The notes under the pieces: model-generated
What the model was told of the DNA's origin: nothing
The model's input: only the letters and a program-made list of their open reading frames with translations
Database searches by the model: none
Assembly (NCBI RefSeq): GCF_029872055.1
Contig: NZ_JARXNQ010000001.1
Coordinates: 558,001-622,000 of the forward strand
Source of the DNA: Sulfurimonas sp. C5
GTDB lineage: Bacteria; Campylobacterota; Campylobacteria; Campylobacterales; Sulfurimonadaceae
Length of the DNA: 64,000 bases
Reading direction: 5' to 3'
In this document: piece after piece, positions 59,944 through 64,000 of the stretch
How the letters are laid out: every line of letters starts with the position of its first letter
Position numbering within the stretch: position 1 is the stretch's first letter
Translations under genes and position numbers: made by a program

Positions 59944-61677
59944 CGGCTGCTGCTTCAACCATAATATTCCAAAAGGCTCTATTGTAAACTGTTTTGTGTC
60001 ATAGAGTTTATGTGTAATAATCTCTAACAGTTCTTCATCACTCGAAAACGATATATCAAGTTCAATATTTTTATCAGAAAAATTATAAAGTGTAATGATA
60101 TATTCATCTTTCTCTGTTGAGAAGTGTTTCATGGCAAAAACCTGCGGATGAAAATCTAAAACTTCAAAGCTTGAATAGGGATCAAAAGACTTTTCATTGG
60201 TACGGATTGAAAGTAACTGTTTATATCTTTTGAAAATATTGTTACGTAATCCATTCTCTTCGGCAAGTTCCTCTTTAATATTATCAAAATTTAGTTTTTC
60301 TCTATTGATAGCTCTGTTTCTTCTGGTCTTTTTAGAACCTTCATAATAACTTTGGGAGCCAACTAACGAGTGAAAGTAAATTCCAGGCACTCCTGGCATA
60401 GTCAGTGTTACAGCTTGTGAGAGCATCATTCTTTTAGCTCGCAATACTTGATCTGTCTCCGGGTGTGTCAGGATATCTATATAACTGCAATTTAACTCAT
60501 ATGGAGCTTTTTCTTCGTCATCCTTACCACCCATTGCCCTGTAAGAAACAAGTCCGCCGTGTTCTAAACATGAATCAACTAAAAAATTAATCTCATCTTG
60601 GTCTAAAATCTCGCTGACAGCACGTAAACCTACTCCGTCATGACTTGCCGTAAAATTGAAAAAACAGACTTTATCACTTGGCAGTTGAAGTGTCTTACTC
60701 CATTGCGTCAGCTTAACACAATCTCCTTTTAAAATTGAAAATGCGAGTAAAGGCGGTAATGCAAAATTATATACCATCTGTGCTTCATCATCGCCTTCTC
60801 CAAAATAAGAAATATTTTCATCATGAGGTACATTTGTTTCCGTAATTATTAATACTTCCGGAGCCACCTCATGAATAATCTGTCGCATTAACTGAATAAG
60901 AGCGTGTGTTTGCGGTAAATGTACACATGAGGTACCTACCTCTTTCCAAATAAATGCTATTGCATCCAAACGTAAAAGAGATGCCCCTTTTTCTACATAA
61001 AACAGTAATACATCCAATATGCGGATTAAAACTTTGTAATTTGCATAATTAAGGTCAACCTGATCTCGGCTAAAAGTGGTCCATACACTTCTTTTTTTCC
61101 CTTCATCATCTGTAAATTCATTCAGTAAAGGAGTTGTTCTCGGTCGCACGACAGCGGAGAGGTCCGTTGAAGGATCTAATTCTATAAAATACTCCAAATA
61201 TTTTGGATCATTGGCAAGAAACTTATTGAACCATGAACTTAAATGACTCATATGATTGATGACACCGTCAAACATCAATCTGTGGTCTTTTCTAAGTGAC
61301 TGAATATCCCGCCATGAACCTTTTTGAGGGCATACTCCCTTGTAGTTTACGATTGAGAAACCGTCATCAGTTGAAAATGGATAAAAAGGTAGAATATGTA
61401 CTGTATTGATATAATCTTCAACATACTCATCTAAAAATCTTTTTAGAGTTGCTAATGCCGTTTCCTCTTCATGAAATATCTGATTACCGTATGTAATTAA
61501 TATGACATCTTTTTGTGTTAAAACATAAGGCTGTGTTTCAATTTTTTCCCTGTATTTGTCGATAAGGTCTAAAATACATTCGTAAGCTTTTAAAGCATCT
61601 GAAGTGCTGTAAATCTGTACTAACAACTCTTTAATAAGTTTGAATCTGTCTTTTTCTAAATTTGGTCCTATTTCCAT
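59932..61677 (-). CDS. GH13_18 phosphorylase (glucosylglycerate- or sucrose-phosphorylase-like)
   Basis: 581 residues, GH13 TIM barrel. The sucrose-phosphorylase-type opening is YPFSTDDGFSIVNY, the nucleophile Asp is in LRLDAIAFIWK, the acid/base Glu in IITETNVPHDENISYFG, and the transition-state Asp in FTASHDGVGLRA. GH13_18 enzymes cleave sucrose, sucrose-6'-phosphate or glucosylglycerate with phosphate. Next to a GT81-type enzyme and glycerate kinase, glucosylglycerate is the best guess: it would yield glucose-1-phosphate and glycerate. It is the last gene of that operon. A sucrose phosphorylase reading is still possible. Confidence 0.82.
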   Translation of the reverse strand: MEIGPNLEKDRFKLIKELLVQIYSTSDALKAYECILDLIDKYREKIETQPYVLTQKDVILITYGNQIFHEEETALATLKRFLDEYVEDYINTVHILPFYPFSTDDGFSIVNYKGVCPQKGSWRDIQSLRKDHRLMFDGVINHMSHLSSWFNKFLANDPKYLEYFIELDPSTDLSAVVRPRTTPLLNEFTDDEGKKRSVWTTFSRDQVDLNYANYKVLIRILDVLLFYVEKGASLLRLDAIAFIWKEVGTSCVHLPQTHALIQLMRQIIHEVAPEVLIITETNVPHDENISYFGEGDDEAQMVYNFALPPLLAFSILKGDCVKLTQWSKTLQLPSDKVCFFNFTASHDGVGLRAVSEILDQDEINFLVDSCLEHGGLVSYRAMGGKDDEEKAPYELNCSYIDILTHPETDQVLRAKRMMLSQAVTLTMPGVPGIYFHSLVGSQSYYEGSKKTRRNRAINREKLNFDNIKEELAEENGLRNNIFKRYKQLLSIRTNEKSFDPYSSFEVLDFHPQVFAMKHFSTEKDEYIITLYNFSDKNIELDISFSSDEELLEIITHKLYDTKQFTIEPFGILWLKQQPASN

Positions 61678-61693
61678 ACAGTCCCATCCTCTT

Positions 61694-62914
61694 TTATTTT
61701 TCTAAAGCAACCGTTTTAAGAAAATCTTCTGAAATACCAGGAAGTACCGAACGTACACTAATCCATGCTGACAATGACGGAACACCTAGAGGATCATTGC
61801 CAAACTCTTCACACGCTTTCTGCAAAGCACGATCAAAACATTCAACTACTTCTATCTCTTTTTTACGATCATACTCTATACCGTTGATTTTAGCAAGAGC
61901 ATCAAATTTTGCAATTGCTTTACGTGCCTCTTGAAAAAATGTTGCTCGAAGCGTTTTAGCTGATGCGTCAGAGAATACTACACCTTGTTGTATCATAATT
62001 CTAAAAACTGTCTGAGCAATATCGATAGCCATTTTCGTTATACCACCGTCAAGCTCATTCTTTTTATCATTACCTTTTAACTCTTGATGCTTATGCTCAT
62101 AACTTTGCATAATTTCTGTCTGACATATACGTCTTACAGAAGTATTATCATATATTTCACTCAGAGTAGAAACTTCAAGACCCCACGTTGGTGAAATTCT
62201 AATACCACGAGCCAGTGTTCTTATAAAAGCAAACTCACCTGAAAGTGCATAACGGAAACTATCCATATAGTCTAAGTATTTACTAGCACCGTATGTCAGT
62301 TTTAACGCTTTAATCAAAGGGGAATAAAAAAGTCTTGTTGCCCTACCGTGTAATTGTTCCGTAACACGAGAGTAATATCCTTTGTTAAATTCATAATCTA
62401 ATGCCGGATGTACAATCGGATAAAAAAGTTTTGCGGGAATAGCACGAGAATAATTCACAATGTCACAATCATGTAAGGCAAAAGCATGAGCATTAGGATC
62501 GGAGAGTGCATACCCTATCATTGTCCAAACATTTCTACCTTTTCCTTTAATATCTAAACTACGAAAACCAGCATCTTCTATATTTTGATAAAGCTCTTGG
62601 ATTTGAGGGCCCTCATTCCATAAAATATCTACCTGAACATTAAGTTCTGACATTATCACTTTGACTTTTTCATACTCCTCTTTTGTAGCACGGTCAAGAC
62701 CCAAAATAATTTTGTAAAGATATTTTACATGCTTTAACTCTTCTATGATAGTTTGCATTGCCGGTGTTTCAAATTCTGAATATAAAGCAGGAAGTAACAA
62801 TACCATATTGCGTCGTTTAGCAAACTTTTCCAATTCACTTTCTATATCTGAAATATCTCTGCTAGATACATCCTGTAAAGTTGTAATTATCCCGTTTTGA
62901 AAAAAATCTGCCAT
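61694..62914 (-). CDS. GT81-type glycosyltransferase (glucosyl-3-phosphoglycerate synthase-like)
   Basis: 406 residues, GT-A fold. LLPALYSEFETPAMQ at about 40-54 corresponds to the nucleotide-sugar entry motif. GKGRNVWTMIGYAL is the family's G-K-G loop, and the metal-binding DxD is Asp149-Cys-Asp151 in ALHDCDIV. It would transfer glucose from a nucleotide sugar to 3-phosphoglycerate (or a close relative such as mannosylglycerate synthase). No dedicated phosphatase gene is in view. It lies 16 bases upstream of the phosphorylase and 10 bases after the kinase on the same strand. Confidence 0.75.
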   Translation of the reverse strand: MADFFQNGIITTLQDVSSRDISDIESELEKFAKRRNMVLLLPALYSEFETPAMQTIIEELKHVKYLYKIILGLDRATKEEYEKVKVIMSELNVQVDILWNEGPQIQELYQNIEDAGFRSLDIKGKGRNVWTMIGYALSDPNAHAFALHDCDIVNYSRAIPAKLFYPIVHPALDYEFNKGYYSRVTEQLHGRATRLFYSPLIKALKLTYGASKYLDYMDSFRYALSGEFAFIRTLARGIRISPTWGLEVSTLSEIYDNTSVRRICQTEIMQSYEHKHQELKGNDKKNELDGGITKMAIDIAQTVFRIMIQQGVVFSDASAKTLRATFFQEARKAIAKFDALAKINGIEYDRKKEIEVVECFDRALQKACEEFGNDPLGVPSLSAWISVRSVLPGISEDFLKTVALEK

Positions 62915-62924
62915 AGCTGCTCCT

Positions 62925-64000
62925 CTAAAATTTTTGTTTTAAAATAATGACAAAGTCCATTACATTCGTTCCTGTTAATCCTGTTACAAATGAATATCCC
63001 AATTGATGAAAAAATGAAAAACTGTCATTACGCTGTAAGTACTCTTTTGGATTCAGTTTTTGTTTTTTGATTTTTTTGTAAATATCATAATCAATAAATG
63101 CACCATCTCCCTCAGAGTTACCGTCTTTTCCATCACTGCCTGCACAAAGAATAAAAATATCTTTTGTAATGCAGCTGCTATTTAATAATCTCAGAGCCAA
63201 TTCACTGTTTCTACCGCCTAAACCGTTGCCTTGCACTTCAACCGTAGTTTCTCCGCCAAATAATAAACAAAATGAATCATATTCTTTGTTATACGTTTCA
63301 ATCTCTTTAGCAATCATTTTTGCTGCTGCTTTAGAGTTTGTAGAAAGTGTTGTAGTGACTATCTTTGTTTTTTGTACATGGGACTTCACATATTTTTTTG
63401 CCCGCTCCAGAGCAATAGTATTATTTCCTATAATATAATGAGGAAAATCTGGATATAACGGTGCAGAACCTATTGTATTGAGATCATCTCCTATAACGTC
63501 ACTAAGAACCTGTACATACCCTTTTGCCTTGAAAAACTTAGCTAACTTACCGCCTTTAATAGCTGAGATCGACTTTCTTATTTTGTTGAGTGCTTTAATA
63601 TCGATTCCCGAGACTAATAAAGCATTAGAGATCTTTTGAAACTCTTCAAAACTTATTTCATCTACAGGTTTTTCTATCATAGCTGAAGCACCACCGCTTA
63701 AAAAGAAAATAAACAAGTCATCTTTTTGCAGTTTTTGAATCTCTTTTATTAACTTATTAGCACAATCAACACTTTTTTCAGACATTTGAGGATGAGTTGA
63801 GCGACATGTTTTTACGTAGGATAGGTTTTGTTTTTCCAAAGAAACAATCAATCCTCCGGATACACGGTTAGAAAGTATTTTTTCGGCTTCTTTAGCCATA
63901 AAATAAGCTGCTTTGCCGACACCGAAAATATAAAGCTTGTTAAAAGAGTTTAATTTGATTTTTTGATTGGAGATTTTGAGGTATTCTTTGTCAATTGAGA
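62925..64000 (-). CDS. Glycerate 2-kinase (MOFRL/DUF4147 type), 5' end beyond the window
   Basis: At least 358 residues. The reading frame stays open from 63899 to the window edge and encodes LYIFGVGKAAYFMAKEAEKIL, the N-terminal phosphate-binding motif of this kinase family, so the ATG at 63897-63899 is internal and the true start is outside. Other family motifs are FLSGGASAMIEKP, LNKIRKSISAIKGGKLA, LSDVIGDD, GGETTVEVQGNGLGGRNSE and CAGSDGKDGNSEGDGAFID. It phosphorylates glycerate to 2-phosphoglycerate. It leads into the GT81 and GH13_18 genes, so glycerate released by the phosphorylase can re-enter glycolysis. Confidence 0.92.
   Translation of the reverse strand, partial: SIDKEYLKISNQKIKLNSFNKLYIFGVGKAAYFMAKEAEKILSNRVSGGLIVSLEKQNLSYVKTCRSTHPQMSEKSVDCANKLIKEIQKLQKDDLFIFFLSGGASAMIEKPVDEISFEEFQKISNALLVSGIDIKALNKIRKSISAIKGGKLAKFFKAKGYVQVLSDVIGDDLNTIGSAPLYPDFPHYIIGNNTIALERAKKYVKSHVQKTKIVTTTLSTNSKAAAKMIAKEIETYNKEYDSFCLLFGGETTVEVQGNGLGGRNSELALRLLNSSCITKDIFILCAGSDGKDGNSEGDGAFIDYDIYKKIKKQKLNPKEYLQRNDSFSFFHQLGYSFVTGLTGTNVMDFVIILKQKF

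Noticed and set aside
62925-63899. Glycerate kinase starting at the ATG at 63899
   Set aside because: The frame stays open to the window edge and encodes the conserved N-terminal FGVGKAA motif, so that ATG is internal.

Overview
The window is a dense, AT-rich bacterial chromosome segment. It has short intergenic gaps, many overlapping start/stop codons and frequent TTG/GTG starts. Gene content and order (flgA-ubiX-coaD-tmk-hisS-speA-cysE, ilvB-ilvH-lpxD, tsaE-lptB-rpoN, cheX-like-fliN-fliO-like) together with a cytoplasmic [NiFe] hydrogenase point to a free-living chemolithotrophic Campylobacterota (Epsilonproteobacteria), most like Sulfurimonas. That placement is inferred from family knowledge, not from a search. 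I see no tRNA, rRNA, CRISPR array, insertion sequence, integrase or prophage gene.

Layout. 1-5300: the end of a dihydrolipoamide dehydrogenase gene faces an operon for an AMP-forming acetyl-CoA synthetase, E1 alpha, E1 beta and E2 of a pyruvate-dehydrogenase-type complex, and a stand-alone acyl carrier protein. 5400-13200: a soluble CZB-domain chemoreceptor, then a forward housekeeping run (flgA, ubiX, coaD, tmk, hisS, speA, cysE). 13200-24100: a ferritin-like protein, an aspartate aminotransferase, an amino-acid permease group, and lpxD/ilvH/ilvB, a WD40/alpha-solenoid protein, ilvA and a CoA-binding protein. 24100-28900: a nickel-permease-like protein, the hydrogenase large subunit, and an 808-residue fusion of an FAD/NAD flavoprotein, a BFD [2Fe-2S] domain and the hydrogenase small subunit. 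29000-34400: a MOSC protein facing a tightly overlapping reverse operon (S4 protein, trpD, tsaE, lptB, rpoN, TIGR02757-type protein, membrane protein). 34400-37800: an arsenic cluster with ArsR, thioredoxin-type ArsC, a permease, a Cys-rich mini-protein, two thioredoxin-fold proteins and CcdA. 37800-54600: rich in second-messenger signalling, with a GGDEF-EAL protein, a GGDEF protein carrying two solute-binding domains, a Na+/H+ antiporter ending in a degenerate GGDEF domain, and a degenerate histidine kinase / HD-GYP pair. Between these lie a methyltransferase, a phosphoesterase, a beta-CASP nuclease, YgiQ, an acyl-CoA ligase and a family II pyrophosphatase. 54600-64000: uvrA, a TauE-type permease, flagellar switch/export genes, and an operon for glucosylglycerate-type compatible-solute turnover (glycerate kinase cut by the window edge, GT81-type transferase, GH13_18 phosphorylase).

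The strongest candidates for undescribed biology are: (i) the flavoprotein-BFD-hydrogenase small-subunit fusion, which has Asn where a proximal-cluster Cys is expected; (ii) the antiporter with a catalytically dead GGDEF domain that keeps the RxxD c-di-GMP inhibitory site; (iii) the adjacent pseudo-kinase and pseudo-HD-GYP proteins, in which every phospho-acceptor or metal residue I checked in the active parts is replaced except the kinase's own receiver Asp; (iv) the glucosylglycerate make-and-recycle operon; and (v) the recurrent long hairpins that overlap the 3' ends of facing genes at most convergent junctions.
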